Assembly (NCBI RefSeq): GCF_002135235.1 | Contig: NZ_NEGB01000006.1 | Location: 62,001-126,000, forward strand | Direction: 5' to 3' | DNA length: 64,000 bases | Source of the DNA: Acinetobacter silvestris | GTDB taxonomy: Bacteria > Pseudomonadota > Gammaproteobacteria > Pseudomonadales > Moraxellaceae | Part shown: piece after piece, positions 9,820-19,218 of the stretch | How positions within the stretch are numbered: the stretch's first letter is position 1 | Layout: the number at the start of each line of letters is the position of its first letter | Position numbers and translations under genes: made by a program | The notes under the pieces: generated by a model | What the model was told of the DNA's origin: nothing | What the model saw: the letters and a program-made list of their open reading frames with translations, nothing else | The model's database searches: none

Positions 9820-11412
9820 ATGAGTTTTAAAAATGAATTAGCGGCGCAGGTCGCACAGCGACGTACGTTTGCCATTATTTCCCACCCCGATGCTGGTAAA
9901 ACCACCATGACAGAAAAACTGTTATTGTGGGGCAAAGCGATTCAGGTTGCTGGGATGGTAAAGAGCCGTAAGTCGGATCGAGCAGCAACATCTGACTGGA
10001 TGGAAATGGAAAAAGAACGTGGTATTTCGATTACTACTTCAGTGATGCAATTTCCATATAAAAAACATGTGATTAACTTGTTGGATACACCGGGACATGA
10101 GGACTTCTCGGAAGATACCTACCGAACATTGACTGCTGTTGATTCTGCACTAATGGTGATTGATGGTGCAAAAGGGGTTGAGGACCGAACAGTTAAATTG
10201 ATGGAAGTGTGTCGTATGCGTGACACACCAATTATTTCATTCGTCAATAAAATGGATCGTGAAATTCGTGAACCACTTGAATTATTGAATGAAATTGAAA
10301 ATGTTTTAAAAATTCAGTGCGTGCCAATTACTTGGCCGATGGGTACTGGACGTGACTTCGCTGGGGTGTATAACCTACTCGAAGAAAAATTTTATGTATA
10401 TAAGGCGGGTTTTGGTTCAACCATTACCGAGATTGAAATTCGTGATGGATATGACTATCCAGACCTGCGTGAAAAAGTCGGCGATTTATCTTTTGCTGCA
10501 TTTGAAGAGTCACTTGAATTGGTACAAATGGCGAATGATCCTTTAGATCGTGAGTTGTTTTTACAGGGTAAACAAACGCCAGTATTGTTTGGTACGGCTT
10601 TAGGTAACTTTGCGGTTGATCATGTTTTAGATACTTTCCTTGAGTGGGCACCTGAACCGAAAGCACATCCAACCAAAGAACGGACTGTAGCTGCGACAGA
10701 AGAAGGTTTTTCCGGATTTGTCTTTAAAATTCAGGCCAATATGGATCCTAAACATCGTGACCGTATTGCCTTCATGCGTATCTGTTCGGGTAAGTATGAA
10801 AAAGGTTTAAAAATGAATCATGTCCGTATTGGTAAAGACGTACGGATTAGTGATGCATTAACCTTCTTGGCTGGTGAGCGTGAGCAGCTTGAAGAAGCAT
10901 GGCCAGGCGATATTATTGGTTTACACAATCATGGTACGATTCAGATTGGTGATACTTTTACATCAGGTGAAAATTTACATTTCACGGGTATTCCACACTT
11001 TGCGCCTGAAATGTTCCGTCGTGTACGCTTAAAAGACCCTTTAAAATCGAAACAATTGCAAAAAGGTTTGAAAGAGCTTTCAGAAGAAGGTGCAACACAG
11101 GTCTTCATGCCGCAACTTAACAATGATTTAATCGTTGGTGCGGTTGGGGTGCTACAATTTGATGTAGTTGCATACCGCTTGAAAGAAGAATACAAAGTGG
11201 ATTGTGTGTATGAGCCTGTAAATATTAATACTGTACGTTGGGTGTCTTGTGATGATGAAAAGAAATTCAATGAATTTAAGAAAAAAGCGCATGACCAATT
11301 ATCGGTAGATGGCGGTGGTCATTTGACTTATCTAGCACCGAGCCGTGTTAATTTGCAAATTATGCAAGAGCGTTATCCTGATATTCATTTCCGTGCGACA
11401 CGCGAACATTAA
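9820..11412 (+). CDS. prfC: Peptide chain release factor 3
   Basis: RF3 is the GTPase that removes RF1 or RF2 from the ribosome after peptide release. The 530-residue protein has the P-loop [13 protein letters not shown], switch motif DTPGHEDF, and NKMDRE for guanine recognition, followed by the RF3-specific domains containing [14 protein letters not shown] and [11 protein letters not shown]. Length is right for PrfC, and the two-domain C-terminus distinguishes it from EF-G or TypA (TypA is encoded separately near 54 kb). It is monocistronic with its own terminator. Confidence 0.98.
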   Translation: MSFKNELAAQVAQRRTFAIISHPDAGKTTMTEKLLLWGKAIQVAGMVKSRKSDRAATSDWMEMEKERGISITTSVMQFPYKKHVINLLDTPGHEDFSEDTYRTLTAVDSALMVIDGAKGVEDRTVKLMEVCRMRDTPIISFVNKMDREIREPLELLNEIENVLKIQCVPITWPMGTGRDFAGVYNLLEEKFYVYKAGFGSTITEIEIRDGYDYPDLREKVGDLSFAAFEESLELVQMANDPLDRELFLQGKQTPVLFGTALGNFAVDHVLDTFLEWAPEPKAHPTKERTVAATEEGFSGFVFKIQANMDPKHRDRIAFMRICSGKYEKGLKMNHVRIGKDVRISDALTFLAGEREQLEEAWPGDIIGLHNHGTIQIGDTFTSGENLHFTGIPHFAPEMFRRVRLKDPLKSKQLQKGLKELSEEGATQVFMPQLNNDLIVGAVGVLQFDVVAYRLKEEYKVDCVYEPVNINTVRWVSCDDEKKFNEFKKKAHDQLSVDGGGHLTYLAPSRVNLQIMQERYPDIHFRATREH

Positions 11413-11441
11413 GTGTTTCTGCTGAGCATTTTTGTAAATAT

Positions 11442-11470
11442 AAAAACAGCTTCTTCGTGAAGCTGTTTTT
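11442..11470 (+). terminator. Intrinsic terminator after prfC
   Basis: Stem AAAACAGCTTC / GAAGCTGTTTT with a TTCGT loop and a trailing T-run, 30 bases after the prfC stop. Confidence 0.92.
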
Positions 11471-11513
11471 ATATAAAAATAACCTGTTTAAAAGCGTATA
11501 AGGATTCACGTCC

Positions 11514-12326
11514 ATGCAAAATCAAAAAATAATCATGCTCATACTGTGTCTGAGTAGTTTGAGCTTGGTGGCATGCGATTCTAAAAAAGAAGATCAGACG
11601 GCAACATCTGAGCCAAGCGTGGTAGAAGCGAAAGCAGATATTCTTCCTTATTTGCATCTTCAATCAGCCCAAGCCGAGTATGCTTTACCCTTTTGTGAAA
11701 AGAAAAACTGTATTGAAATTGATATTCAAACGTTGAAAACCCAAGATCCTTGGATGAATCAATGGATTGCGACCAATCAGTCCATCGTGATCCAACGTCA
11801 AATTGATTTAAAGCAAAATATGACGTTGCAACAAGCCATTGATGCTTATGTGAAAAAGTCAGATGCTTGGCAGGATGATTTTAGTAAAAATAAAGCCTAT
11901 GAATTGCATATGCAGACGCGTATGGCTTCGCAGCGTAATCAATATGTATTACTACAAGTTTCAGTACATAGTCTACAAGCAGAGGTTTCTGTCAAGGAGC
12001 GCCAGTACTTCTTTGTGGGTGATCGAAAACTCAAGAAAACCCTCAGTCTTTTAGATGTGATTCAAGTCAACCAACAAAACCAGCTGAATACTTGGGTACA
12101 AGAGAAATATCAAGCTTGGCTAGAGACGCAAACACAAGATATTCAAAGTGCAGCACCGAAAAAAATATTTTGGGGGCAATCTGATTGGTTTTTTGATGGT
12201 GAGGGAATTGGTTTGCATTATCGTGCCAGTGAAATTGTTAAAGATGGGGCACAATTGGATATTTATTTAACCAAGCAACAAACACAACAAATTCTCAAGC
12301 CTGAAATTTTTCAACAAATGTTCTAG
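11514..12326 (+). CDS. Lipoprotein of unknown function, related to the next gene
   Basis: The 270-residue product opens with a lipoprotein signal peptide and lipobox LVAC (Cys near residue 21), so it should be lipid-anchored. The mature part has LPFCEKKNC followed by an acidic I-x-x-L stretch; the same LPxCx4C pattern occurs in the downstream gene, suggesting a paralogous pair. The C-terminal half is compatible with the RsiV/DUF3298 fold found in periplasmic and lipid-anchored proteins. AAGGA lies upstream of ATG 11514. No enzymatic motif is evident. I do not recognise a specific function. Confidence 0.75.
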   Translation: MQNQKIIMLILCLSSLSLVACDSKKEDQTATSEPSVVEAKADILPYLHLQSAQAEYALPFCEKKNCIEIDIQTLKTQDPWMNQWIATNQSIVIQRQIDLKQNMTLQQAIDAYVKKSDAWQDDFSKNKAYELHMQTRMASQRNQYVLLQVSVHSLQAEVSVKERQYFFVGDRKLKKTLSLLDVIQVNQQNQLNTWVQEKYQAWLETQTQDIQSAAPKKIFWGQSDWFFDGEGIGLHYRASEIVKDGAQLDIYLTKQQTQQILKPEIFQQMF

Positions 12327-12417
12327 GGATGGATACAAAACTCGATTGAGCATTCGGATTAAACGAGCTAGGCTATTGATGAGTAATTAATTTTAAATTT
12401 CGTATAAGGCTTGTGCG

Positions 12418-13407
12418 ATGTTAATGAATAAACGGACTGCGGTATTTGGCGTGTTGGTTTTAGTTGGTAGTTTATCTGCCTGTCAAAAACAGGATACCAA
12501 TCAACATCCGCAAAATACTGAACAGACGAGTGCATCTGCTGTATCTGATGCAACATTAACATTACAAGGGGAAACTGAAAAACTGCAATTGAATCTACCT
12601 GAATGTGATGGAAATAGTTGTCCAGAGTTTTCAGTGGATCGTTTGCATACCAATCAGTTGGTGGTAGATAAGACCATTGATCAAGCCATATTGCAGCATC
12701 TTGAACAAATTTTAGAGATTAGTAATCAAAGTAAAGTCATTCAAACTGAAACAGATCAAGAGCCACGTAAGCGTGAGCACGCAGATCAGCAACAACAAGC
12801 CAGTGTTACGCTGCAAAATAATCATGCAATCAAAACACCAGCTGAGCAAATGGCTGAGCAAGTTCAACCGTATCTCACTGCATTTTTAGCCTTGGATCAA
12901 GAGTTAAAAAAAATCGGTGCGAGTAATAAAATTAATATTATGGTGAGCCCTAAAATTCTCAACGCAGACGGTCCTTTAGTGACGGTGGTGTTAAATACCA
13001 GCAGTTACTTAGGTGGAGCACATGGTTCATCTTCACAGACTTATTATAATTTTGATTTAAAACAGCAAAAACAAATGACTTTGGATGATGTGCTGCTGCC
13101 AAATCAAAAAGCCAATTTAGACAAACTCGCGTATCAAGCATTTAAAACTTGGGTTGCAGATGCCAAGTTGGCTGAAAATATTGCGGACTATGAACAAGTA
13201 TGGAAATTTATCTTGTCTAAGAATTTTTATTTAGGTCAAAAGAGTCTCATTTTACAATACGGTGAATATGAAATTGGCCCCTATGTGGTCGGATTGCCAC
13301 GTCTTGAAATTCCGTATGCTCAACTACAAAATATTTTGAAAAAACAGTATTTACCAGAAAAAGTGCAAGTTGTTGATACTGCAACAGAGAAGAAGACTCA
13401 ATCATAA
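12418..13407 (+). CDS. RsiV/DUF3298-family lipoprotein
   Basis: The 329-residue product has a lipoprotein signal with lipobox LSAC (Cys near residue 22). A low-complexity Gln/Glu/Thr-rich linker precedes the folded part. The C-terminal half carries YLGGAHGSSSQTYYNFDL and MTLDDVLLP, the hallmark of the DUF3298/RsiV-like domain (an anti-sigma-factor or lysozyme-binding fold in Bacillus RsiV). No cytoplasmic anti-sigma segment exists here, so an RsiV-like role is not implied. It shares an LPxCx4C motif with the gene 92 bases upstream. ATG 12418 is eight bases after AAGG; ATG 12424 is an alternative. Its stop codon overlaps the tatD start (TAATG), indicating coupled translation. Confidence 0.82.
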   Translation: MLMNKRTAVFGVLVLVGSLSACQKQDTNQHPQNTEQTSASAVSDATLTLQGETEKLQLNLPECDGNSCPEFSVDRLHTNQLVVDKTIDQAILQHLEQILEISNQSKVIQTETDQEPRKREHADQQQQASVTLQNNHAIKTPAEQMAEQVQPYLTAFLALDQELKKIGASNKINIMVSPKILNADGPLVTVVLNTSSYLGGAHGSSSQTYYNFDLKQQKQMTLDDVLLPNQKANLDKLAYQAFKTWVADAKLAENIADYEQVWKFILSKNFYLGQKSLILQYGEYEIGPYVVGLPRLEIPYAQLQNILKKQYLPEKVQVVDTATEKKTQS

Positions 13408-14234
13408 TGATTCATCATGCTTTGTTTGATACGCATACGCACTTTGATGTTCCTGATTTTGATCAAGATCGGGAACGTTTGGCTTATCAAGCTAAGAGCG
13501 TTGGCGTGGAGCGACTGGTTTTAATTGGTTTTGTACAAAATCGTTTCCAAGATTTAATCGATACACATCATCAATTGAATCAACTGCAACATGCACCTCA
13601 AAGCTATTTAGCACCGGGTCTACACCCTTTTTATATTGAGCAGCATCAGACGAAACATCTAACCGATTTAGCTGATATTTTAGCAACTGAAGATTGCGTG
13701 GCCATTGGTGAAATAGGCTTAGATACCTTTCTAAAACAGCATAAGCAATCAGATTTATTCCAAAAACAAAAAGATTTTTTTTCTGCACAAATTGAATTAG
13801 CACAACAGTTTAACAAACCTATTCTTTTGCATATTCGTAAGGCACATGCAGATGTACTCGCTATTTTAAAAAAACATCAATTTCAACAGGGCGGTATCGC
13901 ACATGCTTTTAGTGGTGGGGTAGAAGAGGCAAAGGCCTTTATTAAACTTGGATTTAAATTGGGTGTAACGGGACAAATTACCAATCCAAATGCAAAAAAG
14001 TTGCATACGGTCGTTCAAGCAATCGGTGCTGAACATTTAGTTTTGGAAACGGACTGTCCTGATATGACACCATTATGTTGCCAGACTTCGAATGAACATC
14101 ACACTCGAAATACACCGGTGAATTTACCTTATGTTTTGGAGGGATTAGCCCAAACTTTGCAAATGTCCAAGAGAGATTTAGCTACGCATTTGTGGGCAAA
14201 TTCACTGCAAGCCTTACATCTTTCTACTGAATAG
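13407..14234 (+). CDS. TatD family metal-dependent hydrolase (DNase)
   Basis: The 275-residue protein belongs to the TatD amidohydrolase family, metal-dependent nucleases with a TIM-barrel fold acting on DNA ends. Metal-binding signatures are DTHTHFD at the N-terminus, the Glu in AIGEIGLD, a His in KPILLHIRKAH, a His in GGIAHAFSGG and the Asp in LVLETDCPDM. The start codon overlaps the stop of the upstream lipoprotein gene by one base, so the pair is likely cotranscribed though functionally unrelated. Which TatD subgroup (TatD, YcfH or YjjV) it belongs to is not certain; YjjV-like is my best guess. Confidence 0.9.
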   Translation: MIHHALFDTHTHFDVPDFDQDRERLAYQAKSVGVERLVLIGFVQNRFQDLIDTHHQLNQLQHAPQSYLAPGLHPFYIEQHQTKHLTDLADILATEDCVAIGEIGLDTFLKQHKQSDLFQKQKDFFSAQIELAQQFNKPILLHIRKAHADVLAILKKHQFQQGGIAHAFSGGVEEAKAFIKLGFKLGVTGQITNPNAKKLHTVVQAIGAEHLVLETDCPDMTPLCCQTSNEHHTRNTPVNLPYVLEGLAQTLQMSKRDLATHLWANSLQALHLSTE

Positions 14235-14349
14235 CCTAACTATTAAAAATAACCAATCAATAACACGCGTCCCCTTTTTTTGGCATACATTAGTATCAAC
14301 ACTGCGCACAGCCGAATAATAACTTTATACCAAGCTGGAGGATAAACTT

Positions 14350-17109
14350 ATGCTAAAGTACAGTGATATCAATAGTTTTCATGCCTTAAAGGCACTTAAG
14401 TTAGCATCCGCTACGTATAAAATTTTTAGTTTAAAAGATGCTCAGAATCAATTCGGAGATATTTCATTACTCCCCAAATCACTCAAAGTCCTTTTAGAAA
14501 ATTTATTGCGTTTTGAAGACAATAAAACTGTAACGAAAGCGCATATTCAAGCCTTGGTCGATTGGCAGAAGAATAAAACCTCTGATCAAGAAATTCAGTA
14601 CCGTCCAGCACGTGTTTTGATGCAAGATTTTACTGGTGTACCCGCAGTAGTCGATTTAGCTGCGATGCGTACCGCTGTTGAAAAAGCAGGGATTGATCCT
14701 GAATGTATTAATCCTTTATCTCCAGTAGACCTTGTGATTGATCATTCGGTTATGGTGGATTATTTTGCAACCAATAAGGCTTTTGATGAAAATGTTGAAA
14801 TTGAGATGCAGCGCAATGGTGAGCGCTATCAATTCCTTCGCTGGGGACAATCTGGTTTTAATAATTTTAGGGTAGTGCCACCGGGTACAGGCATTTGTCA
14901 CCAAGTGAATTTAGAATATCTTGCCCAAGCCGTATGGTTGGGCGAGAGTGATGGAGACACCTATGCTTTTCCTGATACCTTGGTCGGCACAGATTCGCAT
15001 ACCACCATGATTAATGGTCTAGGTGTATTGGGATGGGGCGTAGGCGGTATTGAAGCGGAAGCTGCGATGTTGGGCCAACCCATTTCCATGCTGATTCCTG
15101 AAGTGATTGGTTTTAAACTCACAGGTAAATTGAAAGAAGGCATTACTGCCACAGATTTAGTCTTAACCATCACGCAAATGCTGCGTAAAAAAGGGGTAGT
15201 TGGGAAATTTGTAGAGTTTTATGGTGATGGTCTAGCCGATTTACCATTGGCAGATCGTGCTACGATTGCCAATATGGCACCTGAATATGGTGCAACCTGT
15301 GGATTCTTTCCTGTTGATGAAATTACTTTGCAATATATGCGCTTGACGGGGCGGAAAGATGATCGAATTGCTTTGGTTGAAGCCTATTGTAAAGAGCAGG
15401 GATTATGGCGGAATATGGGTGATGAGCCCATTTTTACCGATACATTAAGCTTAGATATGAATAGCGTGGTGGCAAGTGTCGCTGGGCCGAAACGTCCACA
15501 AGATCGTGTTGAATTACCTAATATTCCAGCGACGTTTAATGCGTTAATGGAGCTGGATTTAAAACCTGCAAAAATAGAACAAGAGCGTTTGATTAATGAG
15601 GGTGGGGCAGGTGCTGCAGTTGATGCTATGCATTCCTCTTTACAGAATGATCATCCACACTGCGTGATTGATGGAAAACGCTATCCATTGGTACATGGAG
15701 ATGTCGTGATTTCAGCCATTACCTCATGCACCAATACTTCCAATCCAAGCGTTATGCTGGCCGCAGGTTTATTGGCAAAAAAAGCGATTGAGAAAGGTTT
15801 ACATCGGAAACCTTGGGTAAAAAGTTCATTAGCACCCGGTTCTAAAGTCGTAACAGATTATCTTAAAGCATCAGGTCTAATGCCATATTTAGATCAGTTG
15901 GGATATAACTTGGTCGGTTATGGCTGTACCACATGTATTGGTAATTCTGGACCATTACCTCAACCGATTGAGGATGCCGTTCAATGTTATGACTTGAATG
16001 TAGCTTCGGTACTTTCGGGAAACCGTAATTTTGAAGGGCGTGTTCATCCTTTGGTCAAAACTAATTGGCTGGCATCACCACCTTTGGTGATCGCTTTTGG
16101 TTTGTTGGGGACAATTCGCAAAGACATTACCACTGAACCTTTGGGCATAGATCAGCAAGGGAAGAATGTTTATTTAAAAGATATTTGGCCAACGCAATTG
16201 GAAATTGATGAGGCACTACAAAATGTCAGTACAGCGATGTTCCATAAAGAATATGCAGCTGTATTTGATGGGGATGCCAAGTGGCAAGCTATTCAAATTC
16301 CAAAAACGAAAACTTATGTGTGGGATGAAAAATCAACTTATATTCGCCACCCCCCATTTTTTGAAGGAATTGATCAACCTGCCAAACCAATTCAAAATAT
16401 TGAAAATGCACGAATACTCGCGGTGCTTGGTGATTCAGTTACCACAGATCATATTTCACCAGCAGGAAATATTAAAAAAGACAGCCCAGCCGGGCGTTAT
16501 TTACAAGCTCAAGGGGTTGATCCCAAAGACTTCAACTCTTATGGTTCACGCCGTGGTAATCATGAAGTGATGATGCGCGGCACCTTTGCCAATATTCGGA
16601 TTAAAAATGAAATGTTGGGTGGCGAGGAAGGAGGCGATACGATTTATGTGCCAACGAATGAAAAACTGTCCATTTATGATGCCTCTATGCAATATCAACA
16701 CGCTGGAATACCTTTGGTGATTATTGCGGGTAAAGAATATGGTACAGGTTCATCACGAGATTGGGCCGCAAAAGGAACTAATTTGTTGGGAGTGAAGGCC
16801 GTAATTACCGAGAGTTTTGAGCGCATTCATCGCTCAAATTTGGTGGGAATGGGCGTGCTTCCATTACAGTTTGTAGATGGTCAAACGCGTCAGAGTTTAA
16901 ATTTGACGGGAAATGAAATTTTATCGATCCATAGTTTATCTGATGATTTACAACCACATCAAATGCTTGATGTGGAGGTAAAACGTGCAGATGGTTCATT
17001 AGATCGTTTCAAAGTGTTATGTCGTATTGATACTTTGAATGAAGTGGAATATTTTAAAGCAGGGGGTATTTTGCATTATGTATTGCGTAATATGATTACC
17101 GCTGAATAG
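14350..17109 (+). CDS. acnA: Aconitate hydratase AcnA
   Basis: This 919-residue monomeric aconitase interconverts citrate and isocitrate in the TCA and glyoxylate cycles. The three cysteines that hold the 4Fe-4S cluster lie in AITSCTNTSNPSVM and GYGCTTCIGNSGPL. The C-terminal swivel domain has GDSVTTDHISPAG and GKEYGTGSSRDWAAKG. Length and order fit the AcnA/IRP-type family rather than AcnB. The ribosome-binding site GGAGG lies eight bases before ATG 14350. It has a 115-base leader region and its own terminator. AcnA is usually the stress- or stationary-phase aconitase; that is family knowledge, not seen here. Confidence 0.98.
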   Translation: MLKYSDINSFHALKALKLASATYKIFSLKDAQNQFGDISLLPKSLKVLLENLLRFEDNKTVTKAHIQALVDWQKNKTSDQEIQYRPARVLMQDFTGVPAVVDLAAMRTAVEKAGIDPECINPLSPVDLVIDHSVMVDYFATNKAFDENVEIEMQRNGERYQFLRWGQSGFNNFRVVPPGTGICHQVNLEYLAQAVWLGESDGDTYAFPDTLVGTDSHTTMINGLGVLGWGVGGIEAEAAMLGQPISMLIPEVIGFKLTGKLKEGITATDLVLTITQMLRKKGVVGKFVEFYGDGLADLPLADRATIANMAPEYGATCGFFPVDEITLQYMRLTGRKDDRIALVEAYCKEQGLWRNMGDEPIFTDTLSLDMNSVVASVAGPKRPQDRVELPNIPATFNALMELDLKPAKIEQERLINEGGAGAAVDAMHSSLQNDHPHCVIDGKRYPLVHGDVVISAITSCTNTSNPSVMLAAGLLAKKAIEKGLHRKPWVKSSLAPGSKVVTDYLKASGLMPYLDQLGYNLVGYGCTTCIGNSGPLPQPIEDAVQCYDLNVASVLSGNRNFEGRVHPLVKTNWLASPPLVIAFGLLGTIRKDITTEPLGIDQQGKNVYLKDIWPTQLEIDEALQNVSTAMFHKEYAAVFDGDAKWQAIQIPKTKTYVWDEKSTYIRHPPFFEGIDQPAKPIQNIENARILAVLGDSVTTDHISPAGNIKKDSPAGRYLQAQGVDPKDFNSYGSRRGNHEVMMRGTFANIRIKNEMLGGEEGGDTIYVPTNEKLSIYDASMQYQHAGIPLVIIAGKEYGTGSSRDWAAKGTNLLGVKAVITESFERIHRSNLVGMGVLPLQFVDGQTRQSLNLTGNEILSIHSLSDDLQPHQMLDVEVKRADGSLDRFKVLCRIDTLNEVEYFKAGGILHYVLRNMITAE

Positions 17110-17135
17110 TTTTAATCAAGAATTTAGAGTTCTCC

Positions 17136-17166
17136 AAGCCCTGCGTAAAAGAAGGGCTTTTTTTTT
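17136..17166 (+). terminator. Intrinsic terminator after acnA
   Basis: Stem AAGCCCT / AGGGCTT with a 10-nt loop and nine Ts. Confidence 0.92.
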
Positions 17167-17242
17167 ATTTGTAAAGACAGACAAGACGTCATTCAAGAAA
17201 AACAGTAAAATATGCATACGTAAATTAATTTCGATGTAAGCA

Positions 17243-18013
17243 ATGACTGATCTGCTCCAAGATGATGAATATGACCGCCGTTTTGCAGGTGTAGCAAAAA
17301 TTTATGGAGAGGATACTTTTAGTCATTATGAAAAAAGTCATGTCATGGTGATCGGTATTGGTGGTGTTGGTTCATGGGCTGTAGAAGCATTAGCACGGAC
17401 AGGACTGGGTGAACTCACCTTAGTCGATATGGACTCTATTGCGGCATCCAATATCAATCGTCAACTGCCTGCAATGACTGCAACTTTAGGGCGTGAGAAA
17501 ATTGAGGTAATGGCAGAGCGTTGTTATTCAATTAATCCACGCATTAAAATTAATTTAATTGATGATTATGTAACCCCTGAAAATGTGGCTGAAATATTAA
17601 CCAAGACGCCAGATATTGTGTTGGATTGCATCGATGATGTGAAAGCCAAATTAGCACTCATGTTGCATTGTCGTTTTAATAAAATTCCATTGATTGTGTC
17701 TGGTGGAGCGGGTGGGAAATTAGATCCACTCAAGATCCGAGTCGCTGATTTATCTAAAACTGAACAAGACCCAATGTTGGCAAAACTTCGTACCCAATTG
17801 CGTGCCAAAGGTATTTGTAAAAAGCCCAAAGAAAAATTTGGGATTAGTTGTGTCTATTCAATTGATAATCCATTTTCAAGTGCTGATGTATGTGCAAGTG
17901 CAGGATTACGCTGTGGTGGATATGGTTCAGCCGTAGTGGTGACGTCTAGTTTCGCCATGATTGCTGTGGCAGAGGTCTTGAAAAAGTTAGACATGAAAAA
18001 AGCGAAGTCTTAG
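17243..18013 (+). CDS. tcdA: tRNA threonylcarbamoyladenosine dehydratase TcdA
   Basis: TcdA (CsdL) is an E1-like enzyme that uses ATP to cyclise the t6A37 modification of ANN-decoding tRNAs to ct6A. The 256-residue protein shows the ThiF/MoeB nucleotide-binding motif GIGGVGSWAVEALAR, the acidic VDMDSIAASNINRQ with the adenylation Arg, and the C-terminal CASAGLRCGGYGSAVVVTS. Length matches E. coli TcdA. The stop codon TAG lies inside the loop of its own terminator, an economical arrangement also used by the small gene on the opposite strand. Confidence 0.96.
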   Translation: MTDLLQDDEYDRRFAGVAKIYGEDTFSHYEKSHVMVIGIGGVGSWAVEALARTGLGELTLVDMDSIAASNINRQLPAMTATLGREKIEVMAERCYSINPRIKINLIDDYVTPENVAEILTKTPDIVLDCIDDVKAKLALMLHCRFNKIPLIVSGGAGGKLDPLKIRVADLSKTEQDPMLAKLRTQLRAKGICKKPKEKFGISCVYSIDNPFSSADVCASAGLRCGGYGSAVVVTSSFAMIAVAEVLKKLDMKKAKS

Positions 18014-18024
18014 ACTTCGCTTTT
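17996..18024. terminator. Bidirectional terminator containing the tcdA stop codon
   Basis: Near-perfect palindrome: AAGCGAAGT / ACTTCGCTT around CTTAG, with A-run on the left and T-run on the right. On plus it ends tcdA and its loop includes the TAG stop; on minus it can end the 47-residue ORF at 18032-18175. Confidence 0.9.
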
Positions 18025-18031
18025 ATTTGGA

Positions 18032-18175
18032 TTAATCATTGAGTGGAAGCTGATCATCTTGAATGTAATGAGATTTATTTCTAGAAATATTGGCTAATTT
18101 GCTGTCGTAATAATTGAAAAATAAAATAAATAAAACAATGAGCATAAGAATTCCGATTTTCTTAGCGGTATGCAT
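18032..18175 (-). CDS. Small single-span membrane protein, 47 residues
   Basis: Reading the minus strand from ATG at 18173-18175 gives 47 codons and TAA. The product starts MHTAKKIG, continues with a run of about 13 hydrophobic residues (ILMLIVLFILFF) and ends in a polar tail closing DDQLPLND. That is one likely transmembrane helix with a short basic N-terminus. A ribosome-binding site GAAGAG lies about nine bases before the ATG, and a bidirectional terminator begins eight bases after the stop. I do not know its function. The complete gene architecture (Shine-Dalgarno, ATG, membrane segment, terminator) argues that it is real although very short. Confidence 0.72.
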   Translation of the reverse strand: MHTAKKIGILMLIVLFILFFNYYDSKLANISRNKSHYIQDDQLPLND

Positions 18176-18195
18176 AAAAGATCTCTTCTATTGCT

Positions 18196-18230
18196 TCATT
18201 AAGTCTTAAAATTCTAGTGAAACTTAATGA
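18196..18230. promoter_or_regulatory. Inverted repeat between the small membrane ORF and the LysR gene
   Basis: TCATTAAGT and its exact complement ACTTAATGA separated by 17 bp, placed in the short divergent region. It could be an operator for the LysR regulator, which commonly controls its own divergent promoter region. No T-N11-A LysR box was clearly identified. Confidence 0.35.
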
Positions 18231-18279
18231 TCTAATCTAATACAGAAAAGAGAGCTATCTATCTAATTTTGAGATGTGT

Positions 18280-19185
18280 ATGCCAACACTTAAGCAATTT
18301 AATTATCTGATTAAAATTATAGAAGACGGTAGTTTTACCGCAGCTTTTGAAAAATTATTTATTGTACAGTTTGCTTTAAGTCGACAAATTAAATTACTTG
18401 AAGAAGAGATAGATTTTCAGATTTTTGATCGAACTAAAAAGCGCATCAAGCTGACATCTGCAGGTGAGGTATTTTATCAAAAAATTAAAAATAATTTATA
18501 TAATATGGCTGAAATTATTGAGTTCTCACAGAATATTGCAAAGGGTGCTGATCAGATCATTAAAATTGCACACTCCAGTAGTATTGTCATGAATATGGAT
18601 AAGATAGAAGCATTAAAATCGGTGAGTTCAACCTATCAGGTTAATTTTGAAATCAATACGCTATCTTTCGAACAGCAAGTGATGGCGCTGTTAAAGGGTG
18701 AAATTGATATCGGCTTTATTCGACCACCTGTTTTACACACTTTGGATGAGTTGAATGCTGTGACAATTTATACTCAGCCTTTATATTTAGCATGTCATAA
18801 ACAACATCCACATTTTGGTCATGCCAAGGCAGTACAGATTCGTGATTTAAGAGAAGAAGAGTTTGTGTCCACACCACATGCAACGCGAGGTGGATTAAGT
18901 TATTTGGTCTCAAACTTATGTCTAACGCAGGGTTTTTTACCTAAAAAAGCTCAAATTCAATCTAGAAAAGCATCTCAATTACAATTGGTCGCGGCACACT
19001 TGGGGATTTGTATCGTGCCTGAAGAATTCCACAGTATTTTACCTGAACAGGCGCAATTATTACCTTTGGAAAATGGAGGAGTGCTTTCAGAAGTTGTGAT
19101 GCTATGGAGCAAAGAGAAAGAGCAACGGGTTCAAGATTGTGCGGCAGCACTGGCAGATTATTTTAATGTACAAATTTTAATGTGA
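18280..19185 (+). CDS. LysR family transcriptional regulator
   Basis: The 301-residue product has the LysR layout: an N-terminal winged helix-turn-helix (FNYLIKIIEDGSFTAAFEKL through LSRQIKLLEEEIDFQIFDR) followed by a periplasmic-binding-protein-like effector domain. The stretch LLKGEIDIGFIRPP is typical of the effector pocket, and GICIVPEEFH of the C-terminal lobe. ATG 18280 is six bases after GAG; ATG 18274 is in frame and would add two residues. The effector and targets are unknown. The divergent neighbour is the 47-residue membrane ORF, the usual first candidate for control by a LysR protein. Confidence 0.9.
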   Translation: MPTLKQFNYLIKIIEDGSFTAAFEKLFIVQFALSRQIKLLEEEIDFQIFDRTKKRIKLTSAGEVFYQKIKNNLYNMAEIIEFSQNIAKGADQIIKIAHSSSIVMNMDKIEALKSVSSTYQVNFEINTLSFEQQVMALLKGEIDIGFIRPPVLHTLDELNAVTIYTQPLYLACHKQHPHFGHAKAVQIRDLREEEFVSTPHATRGGLSYLVSNLCLTQGFLPKKAQIQSRKASQLQLVAAHLGICIVPEEFHSILPEQAQLLPLENGGVLSEVVMLWSKEKEQRVQDCAAALADYFNVQILM

Positions 19186-19217
19186 AAAATAAGGCTCCTG
19201 ATTAGGAGCCTTATTTT
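19186..19217. terminator. Bidirectional terminator between lysR-type gene and dusA
   Basis: A 14-bp perfect stem, AAAATAAGGCTCCT / AGGAGCCTTATTTT, with a GATT loop, filling nearly all the space between the two convergent stop codons. Confidence 0.93.
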
Positions 19218-19218
19218 G

